Origin: Candidatus Thorarchaeota archaeon
GTDB lineage: Archaea; Asgardarchaeota; Thorarchaeia; Thorarchaeales; Thorarchaeaceae
Reading direction: 5' to 3'
DNA length: 64,000 bases
Assembly (NCBI GenBank): GCA_029855935.1
Contig: JAGSHN010000004.1
Span: 1-64,000 of the forward strand
In this document: positions 57,219-64,000 of the stretch, piece by piece
Layout of the letters: each line of letters opens with the position of its first letter
Numbering within the stretch: the stretch's first letter is position 1
Notes under the pieces: generated by a model
What the model was told of the DNA's origin: nothing
The model's input: only the letters and a program-made list of their open reading frames with translations
The model's database searches: none
Made by a program: the position numbers and the translations under genes

Positions 57219-58181
57219 TTGATTAGCGTGAGTGAGGGTGGGCTTCAGAAAATTCAGGAGATTATGGACAGCCATGAGAAACTCAACTGTAGGGTGATAG
57301 AGCAGGACAATGGTGTCACCGTTGTCGACGCGGGTGTGAGCGTCGAGGGCTGCACGGAGTTGGGACGGCTGATAGGCGAACTCTGTCTTGGGGGGCAGGG
57401 GGCTGTGAGACTTTCGCAGGCCCACATAGGAGAGCTGACTTTGCCAGCAGTAGTGGTCGCTGTGGGGGAGGCCCCGATTGCAACACTAGGCTGCCAGTTC
57501 GCGGGGTGGAGAATCAAGGTCGGCGACTTCTTTGCGATGGCCTCAGGACCTGCACGGGCAGTTGCCCGCGTGGAAGCAGAGTTGTTCGAAGAGCTCGACT
57601 ACAGTGACGACGCCGATCGGACGGTTGTCTTCCTTGAGGCATCGCAGCTGCCAAGTCAGGATGTCACCAGCTACATTGCCAGTGAGTGTGAAATCTCACC
57701 GGAGGGCCTCTACTGTGTTGTTGCCCCAACAGCGAGCATTGCAGGTTCTGTCCAGATATCATCACGGATAGTGGAGGTCGCAGTCCACAAGCTCCATATG
57801 CTCGGATTCGATGTGAAACGCATTCGGCGTGGACAGGGCGTCGCGCCAATCGCGCCAGTGGCGAGGACGGATGCAAAAGCAATGGGGCTGACCAATGACT
57901 GTATACTGTACGGAGGAAGAGCGTATCTCTACGTGGTCGGCGAGGAGGGAGAGGACCTTGAGAGGTTGGTGAAACAATGCCCCTCAAGTGCATCGGAACA
58001 GTACGGTCGGCCGTTCTACGAACTGTTCAAGTCGGTGGGCTTTGACTTCTATAAGGTTGACCCGATGCTGTTCAGCCCCGCAGAAATCACGCTCATCGAT
58101 GTGACGACTCGAGAGGGATACGTCGCAGGAGAGGTGAATCCGGAGGTCTTGAAGAGGTCTTTGGAAACATACGGACAGTAG
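57219..58181 (+). CDS. mch: methenyltetrahydromethanopterin cyclohydrolase
   Basis: 'NGVTVVDAGVSVEGCTELGRLIGELCLGG', 'FFAMASGPARAVARVEAELFEEL', 'VAPTASIAGSVQISSRIVEVAVHKL'. Confidence 0.93.
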   Translation: MISVSEGGLQKIQEIMDSHEKLNCRVIEQDNGVTVVDAGVSVEGCTELGRLIGELCLGGQGAVRLSQAHIGELTLPAVVVAVGEAPIATLGCQFAGWRIKVGDFFAMASGPARAVARVEAELFEELDYSDDADRTVVFLEASQLPSQDVTSYIASECEISPEGLYCVVAPTASIAGSVQISSRIVEVAVHKLHMLGFDVKRIRRGQGVAPIAPVARTDAKAMGLTNDCILYGGRAYLYVVGEEGEDLERLVKQCPSSASEQYGRPFYELFKSVGFDFYKVDPMLFSPAEITLIDVTTREGYVAGEVNPEVLKRSLETYGQ

Positions 58182-58255
58182 AGGTGGCCGCAATACATTC
58201 TAGGAGCACAAGTCGCGAGCTGAGGGGCGACGGCGACGAGAGGTGAGAGGGCCAG

Positions 58256-58540
58256 TTGATAGTCACTGTGCGAATGAGAGGACCACTAGCGGAAACTGTC
58301 GGTGGAGATGGGCAGATAGAGATGAAGATAGATGAGGAAAACGCGAAACTGAGAGATCTTCTCACAGAGATCATATCAACCATTGAGGCCATAGGTGCTG
58401 TCTGGCGCTCGGCCGACGAGATTCTGCGTGATGCGCTAGTTCTCAGAAACAACACGGATGTCAGTCTCACCGGAGGACTGGACACAGTTCTCCAAGAGGG
58501 CGACTCGATAGTCATCCTGCCACTGGTACACGGAGGCTAG
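58256..58540 (+). CDS. MoaD/ThiS-type ubiquitin-like protein ending in GG
   Basis: 'MIVTVRMRGPLAETVGG...GGLDTVLQEGDSIVILPLVHGG'. Confidence 0.75.
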   Translation: MIVTVRMRGPLAETVGGDGQIEMKIDEENAKLRDLLTEIISTIEAIGAVWRSADEILRDALVLRNNTDVSLTGGLDTVLQEGDSIVILPLVHGG

Positions 58541-59064
58541 ACGAGCGCGGCCCCTCTATGCAGGCCGAGAGTGTTGATTTCTATTGTCCGTTCGGGGACA
58601 AGGTCACGAAGCGCCGACTCTAGGGCATCTAGGGTCACTACTTTGGAAACCTCTGCCAAGGCACCGAGCATCACCATGTTCGAAACCATCCTTGAGCCGA
58701 GGCCGTCAGCTGTGCGCATGGCTGGCACGGGGACTACTCTGAAGTCATCGCAGTCGTGGCACTGGACCAAGTCAGGATCGACTATCAGGGTACTATGGGG
58801 CTTTGCACCCTCCACATATATGTCAAATGCCTTCTGGGACATAAATATGCTATAGTCAGCTCTGATCACCTTCGGATAACGAATGGGAGTGTCACTGATT
58901 ATTACCTCGCTCTTCGCGGCGGTGCCTCTCGCCTCAGAGCCGTAGCTCTGCGTCTGTACAGCATCGAGGCCGCTGTAAACGACGGCGGCGTGGCCGAGTA
59001 CCACACCAGCCAAGACAACGCCCATCCCACCAGTTCCCGCGATACGAATCTCAGTTCTCATCAA
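58537..59064 (-). CDS. 2-oxoacid:ferredoxin oxidoreductase gamma subunit
   Basis: 'RIAGTGGMGVVLAGVVLGHAAVVYSGLDAVQTQSYGSEARGTAAKSEVIIS'. Confidence 0.88.
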   Translation of the reverse strand: MMRTEIRIAGTGGMGVVLAGVVLGHAAVVYSGLDAVQTQSYGSEARGTAAKSEVIISDTPIRYPKVIRADYSIFMSQKAFDIYVEGAKPHSTLIVDPDLVQCHDCDDFRVVPVPAMRTADGLGSRMVSNMVMLGALAEVSKVVTLDALESALRDLVPERTIEINTLGLHRGAALV

Positions 59065-59079
59065 GGATGCACTCCCATC

Positions 59080-59898
59080 TCACGACGATAGTAGGCCGAG
59101 GGACTCCAGAAGGCTCACATCCTCTCTGTCGGCAAACTCGCCGAGGTCTTGGCCCATCTTGGTCGGAACAGATGGGGTCAGCGGCTGTCCCCGCTTCCTG
59201 ACTGGCAGTTGTTTAAACCACTTTATCATATCGGGGGCCTGCCCCGCGCCAGTCCGCCGACCATATGCGGTGGGACACTGACTGAGAATCTCGATAAAGG
59301 AGAATCCCTTGCGCTCCAGAGCCTTTCGAATTGAACGTGATGCCTGAATTGGGTGAGCTGTGGTCCACCGTGCAACATAGTTGGCGCCTGCAGCAGCAAC
59401 GAGACGTGCGAGGTCAAACGGCCGCTCAGGATTGCCATATGGTGACGTCGTTGTTCTGTCACCAGTGAAAGTTGTTGGAGCAACCTGCCCGCCCGTCATC
59501 CCATAGATGAAGTTCGTGGAGCATATGACGGTGATGTCAAGGTTTCTTCGCGCAGCGTGAATCAGATGATTGCCGCCGATGGCAGCGAGATCACCATCAC
59601 CACTGATGACGACGACAGTCAGCTCAGGTCGAGCAAGCTTCAGTCCTGTTGCGAAGGCAATGGCACGCCCGTGCGTCGTGTGGAGGGTGTCTGCATTAAA
59701 GTGAGGGGACGGTATCCACGCTCCACAGCCGATACCTGACACGAAGGCGAATCCGCTGAGGTCCTCATGGCCGAGATCGTGGACAGCCTTCAGAAAGGCA
59801 TTGGCAATAATTCCGTTGCCACAACCGGGACAAAACGGCGTGGGGAGGGCCTTTTCACGTAGGTACCGACGCGCGAAATGATGATTCGAAACTACCAC
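59080..59898 (-). CDS. 2-oxoacid:ferredoxin oxidoreductase beta subunit
   Basis: 'FCPGCGNGIIANAF', 'HTTHGRAIAFATGLKLA', TPP motif 'GDGDLAAIGGNHLIHAARRNLDITVICSTNFIYGMTGGQ'. Confidence 0.92.
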   Translation of the reverse strand: MVVSNHHFARRYLREKALPTPFCPGCGNGIIANAFLKAVHDLGHEDLSGFAFVSGIGCGAWIPSPHFNADTLHTTHGRAIAFATGLKLARPELTVVVISGDGDLAAIGGNHLIHAARRNLDITVICSTNFIYGMTGGQVAPTTFTGDRTTTSPYGNPERPFDLARLVAAAGANYVARWTTAHPIQASRSIRKALERKGFSFIEILSQCPTAYGRRTGAGQAPDMIKWFKQLPVRKRGQPLTPSVPTKMGQDLGEFADREDVSLLESLGLLSS

Positions 59899-60064
59899 TG
59901 TGATGACCTCGCTTTCGCTCTCTGGCCGCTCAATCCGTGTTAATAACTATTCTCAGGCGGCAATTGATGATTCAAGAAGAGAGATGAGGCCAGCGGTGCA
60001 GGCATTGGCGCGCCTTCCAGAGAGCCGCCCACAGGAGCATCCTTTTAAGAGGACGCATTCGAGA

Positions 60065-60262
60065 ATCCCAGCGGACTGGACATAGCACCGACTGACTCAA
60101 TGTGGTGAATCAGCTCGCAGGCAGTTGCGCCACATTGTAGAAATCTCCTCTCGGAGGACAGGAGGCGTCTGTCCTGAACCATCAAGTCTGATCCTGACTG
60201 AGAGGGCCGTGTCCGAGTCCAGCTTGCATTCGTGAGAGGCGTAGTCGGACAATAGTGGTGAA
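60065..60262 (+). ncRNA. candidate structured RNA or long structured leader of the Lsm gene
   Basis: Stems caatgtgg/ccacattg, aggacag/ctgtcct, tgtccga/tcggaca in about 170 nt; TATA-like ttttaaga at 60043-60050. Confidence 0.4.
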
Positions 60263-60267
60263 TAGAG

Positions 60268-60705
60268 ATGTCAGAGGTCGCAGCTACACGGGCTTTCAAT
60301 AGAGAGATGGCATCGGTCATCGGTGCAACCGTAGAGGTTGTCACAAACACTGGGAAGACATACAAGGGGACCCTAAAGGGCGTGGATCAGAACACTCTGA
60401 GCATTGTACTGGCCGATGTGACGACCGGGGACGATGAGGAGACCAAGATCCCCCGTATATTCATCTACGGGAACAGCATTGTTTCGTTCTCCGTCACCGA
60501 GAAAGAGGTCAGTCTGGAGGGTCTTGCTAGAGAGCTCGAAAAGGTGTTCCCACCAGGTGGCGTGAGGTTCTTCCCGGACACGGGTGTCATCGTGGTGATG
60601 AACAAGATTCGGGTCACTCCAGAGGGTGTAGATGGGTCGGGTCCGTTGTACGAGCGGGTCGCAGCCATCGCCAAGCAGTGGATGGAAGAACACGGGCTCG
60701 AATGA
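60268..60705 (+). CDS. SmAP3-like Lsm protein with extra C-terminal domain
   Basis: Sm1/Sm2-like 'VIGATVEVVTNTGKTYKGTLKGVDQNTLSIVLADV...PRIFIYGNSIVSFSV' plus about 70-aa extension. Confidence 0.82.
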   Translation: MSEVAATRAFNREMASVIGATVEVVTNTGKTYKGTLKGVDQNTLSIVLADVTTGDDEETKIPRIFIYGNSIVSFSVTEKEVSLEGLARELEKVFPPGGVRFFPDTGVIVVMNKIRVTPEGVDGSGPLYERVAAIAKQWMEEHGLE

Positions 60706-60845
60706 TTGACTGGACTGGCAACAGGGTGATGATAGAAGAACGAAACAGTCCATAGTGGGATTACAGCTGCGACTACGACCGTTTCACTCACCAGTCATCT
60801 GCCGAGCGCGGCCCTCTCACGAGTGATTGGGCTGGTCCAGTTCAT

Positions 60846-62141
60846 TCATTCTTCGAACAGTTTCCGCACTCCGAGATCCTTAAGCCCCTTGCGGGCGTGG
60901 GCCACCACAGGTGCCTTGGATGTTTCGCCCGGTGGAGTACGTCGTCTTGGCCGAAGCCGGTCTTCCCAGACGGAGGACGGACTCACTGGAAGCTTACCTA
61001 TCTGGCCAAGGTCAGCCCTGATCTTGCGAGGGTCAATCGTACCTGCAGAGCCTGTGCTGCTGAGAAGACCCAATTGGCTCAGGCGATCCCTCGACTGAGA
61101 GAGGCTTGACCTCCGTTTTGTGTCATCTGTTGCCCTTGGCAGCAACTGGGGACTCTTCACCCCCGTGAGGATGAGCATCACACGTAACACCCCACTCAAT
61201 CGTGGGTCCACCCGAGCACCCCAGATGACCTGGGCGTTGGAACTCATCTTCTCAGACACTATCGCACCCACACGGTTCGCCTCGGCAAGGGACATGTCCG
61301 GGCCCCCAGTTATGTGAATCAGAGCACCCGTCGCTCCCGCCCACTCGACCTCAAGAAGTGGACTCTCAAGAGCATTCTTGATCGCCTGTTCTGCACGATT
61401 CTCGCCAGAGGCCTCACCGACACCCACCAGTGCCACTCCGCCATTACAGATGATGGAGCGAACATCTGCATAGTCTAGGTTGATCAGGCTGGGGAGGGTG
61501 ATGGTTTCGGTGATGCCCTTGACCATTCCTGCAAGAACCTCGTCAGCGATTCCAAATGCCTCCTCAAGAGGGAGGTCTGGCACAAGTTCCATCAGCTTCT
61601 GGTTGTCTATTACCACAACTGTGTCGGCATACTCCTGTAGTTTCGCAAGACCTGCCTTTGCCTTGTCAATCCGTGTGCGCTCCAGACTGAATGGCATTGT
61701 GACAACACCGACAACGATTGCGTCGTTGCGTTTTGCAATCTCGGCCACCACTGGTGCGCTGCCAGTCCCAGTCCCACCGCCCATCCCACAGGCGATAAAA
61801 ACAAGGTCGGCGTCGCGTACTAGTTCTGCAATCTGCGGGGCCGACTCCTCAGCAGCAGCACGACCTACGTGAGGATATCCGCCAGCGCCCAGACCTCTCG
61901 TTATGCGTTCACCGATGAGGAGCTTGCGATGCGCGGGTGTGATGGCGAGATGTTGCTTGTCAGTGTTGATTGCGATGCACTCTGCACCTTGGACCCCAAT
62001 CGTCATCAGCCGGCGAATCGTGTTGTTGCCTCCGCCCCCACATCCAATCACGACAATCCTTGCCTGGCCCACGTCACGGGCGGGTGTCGATCCTCTCTCA
62101 AGCCGACTGTGTTCCCTTGCCGATTCTATGAAGGACCTCAT
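60846..62141 (-). CDS. ftsZ: cell division GTPase FtsZ
   Basis: 'IVVIGCGGGGNNTIRRL', tubulin signature 'GMGGGTGTGSAPVVAEIAK', T7 region 'INLDYADVRSII'. Confidence 0.96.
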   Translation of the reverse strand: MRSFIESAREHSRLERGSTPARDVGQARIVVIGCGGGGNNTIRRLMTIGVQGAECIAINTDKQHLAITPAHRKLLIGERITRGLGAGGYPHVGRAAAEESAPQIAELVRDADLVFIACGMGGGTGTGSAPVVAEIAKRNDAIVVGVVTMPFSLERTRIDKAKAGLAKLQEYADTVVVIDNQKLMELVPDLPLEEAFGIADEVLAGMVKGITETITLPSLINLDYADVRSIICNGGVALVGVGEASGENRAEQAIKNALESPLLEVEWAGATGALIHITGGPDMSLAEANRVGAIVSEKMSSNAQVIWGARVDPRLSGVLRVMLILTGVKSPQLLPRATDDTKRRSSLSQSRDRLSQLGLLSSTGSAGTIDPRKIRADLGQIGKLPVSPSSVWEDRLRPRRRTPPGETSKAPVVAHARKGLKDLGVRKLFEE

Positions 62142-62323
62142 TGTGCATTGCCCTCACTGTGGACTCTTAGTCCCGCATTGCCACGTTCCCAGAGCTCTCT
62201 CTTGAGAAGATCCCGAATGGCAATTCGGATAGTCTCGGATCGGTTCGGATAACGACCGTTCTGTACAAGCCGCTCAATATCCTCGACTATCTTCTCAGGC
62301 AGGTGTACGGCAATCAATCGCAT
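62138..62323 (-). CDS. short ribbon-helix-helix protein (CdrS-like position)
   Basis: 61 aa 'MRLIAVHLPEKIVEDIERLVQNGRYPNRSETIRIAIRDLLKREL'; 4-nt overlap with ftsZ. Confidence 0.82.
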   Translation of the reverse strand: MRLIAVHLPEKIVEDIERLVQNGRYPNRSETIRIAIRDLLKRELWERGNAGLRVHSEGNAQ

Positions 62324-62419
62324 GGACAGTCCTCAGAATCGACTGGGAGCATGTGACATTTGGATATGTGTAATACCCGTGAGGAGATGAGGTCGGGAGA
62401 AAAGAAAGATGGATTGTGT

Positions 62420-62444
62420 GGAGAACGAGATCAGCTCGTTCTCC
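62420..62444 (-). terminator. candidate intrinsic-like terminator after rpl2
   Basis: Perfect 10-bp stem ggagaacgag/ctcgttctcc with 5-nt loop, 3 nt after the rpl2 stop; minus-strand tail contains ATCTTTCTTTTCT. Confidence 0.7.
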
Positions 62445-62447
62445 AGA

Positions 62448-63170
62448 CTACCTCGTCTTGCGTCCTGTGCGTCGTGCCGCAATATTCCCGACCTTGCGGC
62501 CAGGCGGTGCGTGACGGCTCACAGTTGTGGGGCGTCCAGGAGACTGATGAGAACCACCACCGTGCGGATGCGAACACGCATTCATTGCGGCTCCACGTAC
62601 GATGGGCCACTTGCGGGCCTTTGGACGTGTATGGTGATACTTGGCGCCGGCCTTGAGAAATGGCTTCTCTGGACGGCCGCCGCCTGCAACAATGCCGATA
62701 GTTGCTCTGCACCTCGGACTGAAGGCCTTCTGCCGACCGCTGGGCAGCTTCACAATGGCCTTTGACTTGTCAATCGAGACTATCGTTGCGGACAGACCGG
62801 ACGCACGGACAAACTTCCCACCATCACCGGGTGAGCCCTCTATGTTGAAGATGGGCGTTCCCTCAGGAATATGCTCAAGCATGAGGGTGTTGCCGTTGGC
62901 TATTGCAGCGTTCGGTCCACACTCGACCATCTGACCAACATAGACGCCCTCGGGAGCAACCATGTAGTGGAGCTTCTTCTCGCCCTCGTACTTGATCTCG
63001 GCGATAGGAGCACCACGACCCGGCTCATGGTAGAGGCCAACAACCTTGCCCACGTACGTCTTGTCAGGGGACCACTTGGGATGCCGGACAGGAGCAATTC
63101 GGAGGTGGCGGCGGTTGCGCCACTGGGTGGTGCCACGTCCCTTTCGCTGGACTAGAACTCTCTTACCCAT
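62448..63170 (-). CDS. rpl2: ribosomal protein L2 (uL2)
   Basis: 'MGKRVLVQRKGRGTTQWRNRRHLR', 'MNACSHPHGGGSHQSPGRPTTVSRHAPPGRKVGNIAARRTG'. Confidence 0.96.
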   Translation of the reverse strand: MGKRVLVQRKGRGTTQWRNRRHLRIAPVRHPKWSPDKTYVGKVVGLYHEPGRGAPIAEIKYEGEKKLHYMVAPEGVYVGQMVECGPNAAIANGNTLMLEHIPEGTPIFNIEGSPGDGGKFVRASGLSATIVSIDKSKAIVKLPSGRQKAFSPRCRATIGIVAGGGRPEKPFLKAGAKYHHTRPKARKWPIVRGAAMNACSHPHGGGSHQSPGRPTTVSRHAPPGRKVGNIAARRTGRKTR

Positions 63171-63182
63171 TTCTGCACCTCC

Positions 63183-63449
63183 TTAGTATATGCCAAGCTT
63201 GGTCGCCAGGTCGACTGCACTGTACTCCGGTGCAAGCCGGACGAAGGCCTTCTTGCGACCATCGGGAAGAATCAGCGTATTGACCTTCTCAACGACCACG
63301 TCGTACAGTGTTTCAACAGCCCACCTTATCATGCTCTTGTTGGCCGTCCGGGCGACATAGAATATGAGCTTGTTCTCGTTGTCCACAGCGTTCAGGCCGG
63401 CCTCGGTGGTGACAGGACCAAGGATTATCTGGTTCGGATCTACCATCAC
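63183..63449 (-). CDS. rpl23: ribosomal protein L23 (uL23)
   Basis: 'VDNENKLIFYVARTANKSMIRWAVETLYDVVVEKVNTLILPDGRKKAFVRL'. Confidence 0.93.
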   Translation of the reverse strand: MMVDPNQIILGPVTTEAGLNAVDNENKLIFYVARTANKSMIRWAVETLYDVVVEKVNTLILPDGRKKAFVRLAPEYSAVDLATKLGIY

Positions 63450-63459
63450 ATATCACCTC

Positions 63460-64000
63460 TCACAGGAACAGTTTCTCCTTTTCCAGACGCTCGATGGCCG
63501 ACTTGGTCCAGACCACGAGTCTGCCGGGATGAGTACCCGGTGCCAGTAGCTCTACATTCAGACCGTGAACCTCGACCACATCAACGCCGGGCAGATTGCG
63601 TGCACCAAGCCCGATTCCACGGTCCTCGCCGACCACAATGAGGAATGACTTTGGCGTCTTCATTCTGCGGCCACGCATCTTCCCCTTACCAGCACGTACC
63701 TTACGGCCTCTCACCGCACGGTCCAGGTCCTCATCGAGTCCAAGCGCCCGGACAAAGTCCATGACCGCCTTGGTCGATGAGAGGGTCTCCAGTTCATCAC
63801 TCACCACAAGGGGGATGCTAGGCACCCCAGAAACGCGATGGCCGCGCTCGGCCACGTGCTGCTTGTTGGCCGTCGCGGCTATGGCAGACCGTATGGCCAG
63901 CCGTCGCTCTTTCTTGTTGATACGTTCCACAAGCACCTTTCGGGCCTCGGGAGGATGAGCCACCCTGCCCCCAACGGTGCCGGGTGCGAATGCACCCTGA
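63460..64000 (-). CDS. rpl4: ribosomal protein L4 (uL4), 5' end beyond the window
   Basis: Frame is open to the window edge: 'QGAFAPGTVGGRVAHPPEARKVLVERINKKERRLAIRSAIAATAN...'. Confidence 0.93.
   Translation of the reverse strand, partial: QGAFAPGTVGGRVAHPPEARKVLVERINKKERRLAIRSAIAATANKQHVAERGHRVSGVPSIPLVVSDELETLSSTKAVMDFVRALGLDEDLDRAVRGRKVRAGKGKMRGRRMKTPKSFLIVVGEDRGIGLGARNLPGVDVVEVHGLNVELLAPGTHPGRLVVWTKSAIERLEKEKLFL

Noticed and set aside
1-64000. CRISPR array, prophage or insertion sequence
   Set aside because: No regularly spaced repeats, cas-like ORFs, transposases, integrases or terminal inverted repeats were noticed.
1-64000. Assignment to a specific phylum such as Thorarchaeota
   Set aside because: Gene content is compatible, but no diagnostic marker could be verified without a database; the 16S fragment should be searched.

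Overview
This 64 kb window is archaeal chromosome (moderately high GC by eye). Evidence: archaeal 16S rRNA 5' end, BRE/TATA promoters, BHB-type tRNA introns, and archaeal replication, transcription and translation genes. I saw no convincing phage, transposon or CRISPR content. The left edge lies inside a minus-strand 16S rRNA gene and the right edge cuts rpl4. Main blocks: (1) Orc1/Cdc6 - METTL5-like methylase - Csl4 - RpoL - RNase III-like - TFS - OB-fold-like - PCNA - PriS - GINS51 (11-19 kb). (2) An hdrC-hdrB-hdrA-like-hdrA::mvhD operon that ends in a 758-aa protein with two winged-helix-like segments and a dicluster ferredoxin, followed by an acyl-CoA dehydrogenase (19-27.7 kb). (3) pyrG-nurA-herA plus an unknown gene. 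(4) kae1-bud32-rps15-degenerate RecJ/Cdc45-like-pcc1. (5) acsA and an acetate-permease-like gene. (6) Trm1, FtsJ/RlmE, an RPC34-like Fe-S protein, Gar1, SRP19. (7) C1 genes ftr, fwdC-like and mch. (8) A two-subunit fragment of a 2-oxoacid:ferredoxin oxidoreductase. (9) SmAP3-like Lsm with a structured upstream region. (10) ftsZ with a CdrS-like RHH gene, placed directly after rpl2 where rps19 would be expected. Five tRNAs were read by hand, two with introns. The strongest candidates for an undescribed system are the Hdr/winged-helix-ferredoxin operon and the structured intergenic element at about 60.06-60.26 kb. The gene content is compatible with an Asgard/TACK-like archaeon, but I could not establish taxonomy. 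All product calls come from reading protein sequences without database searches.
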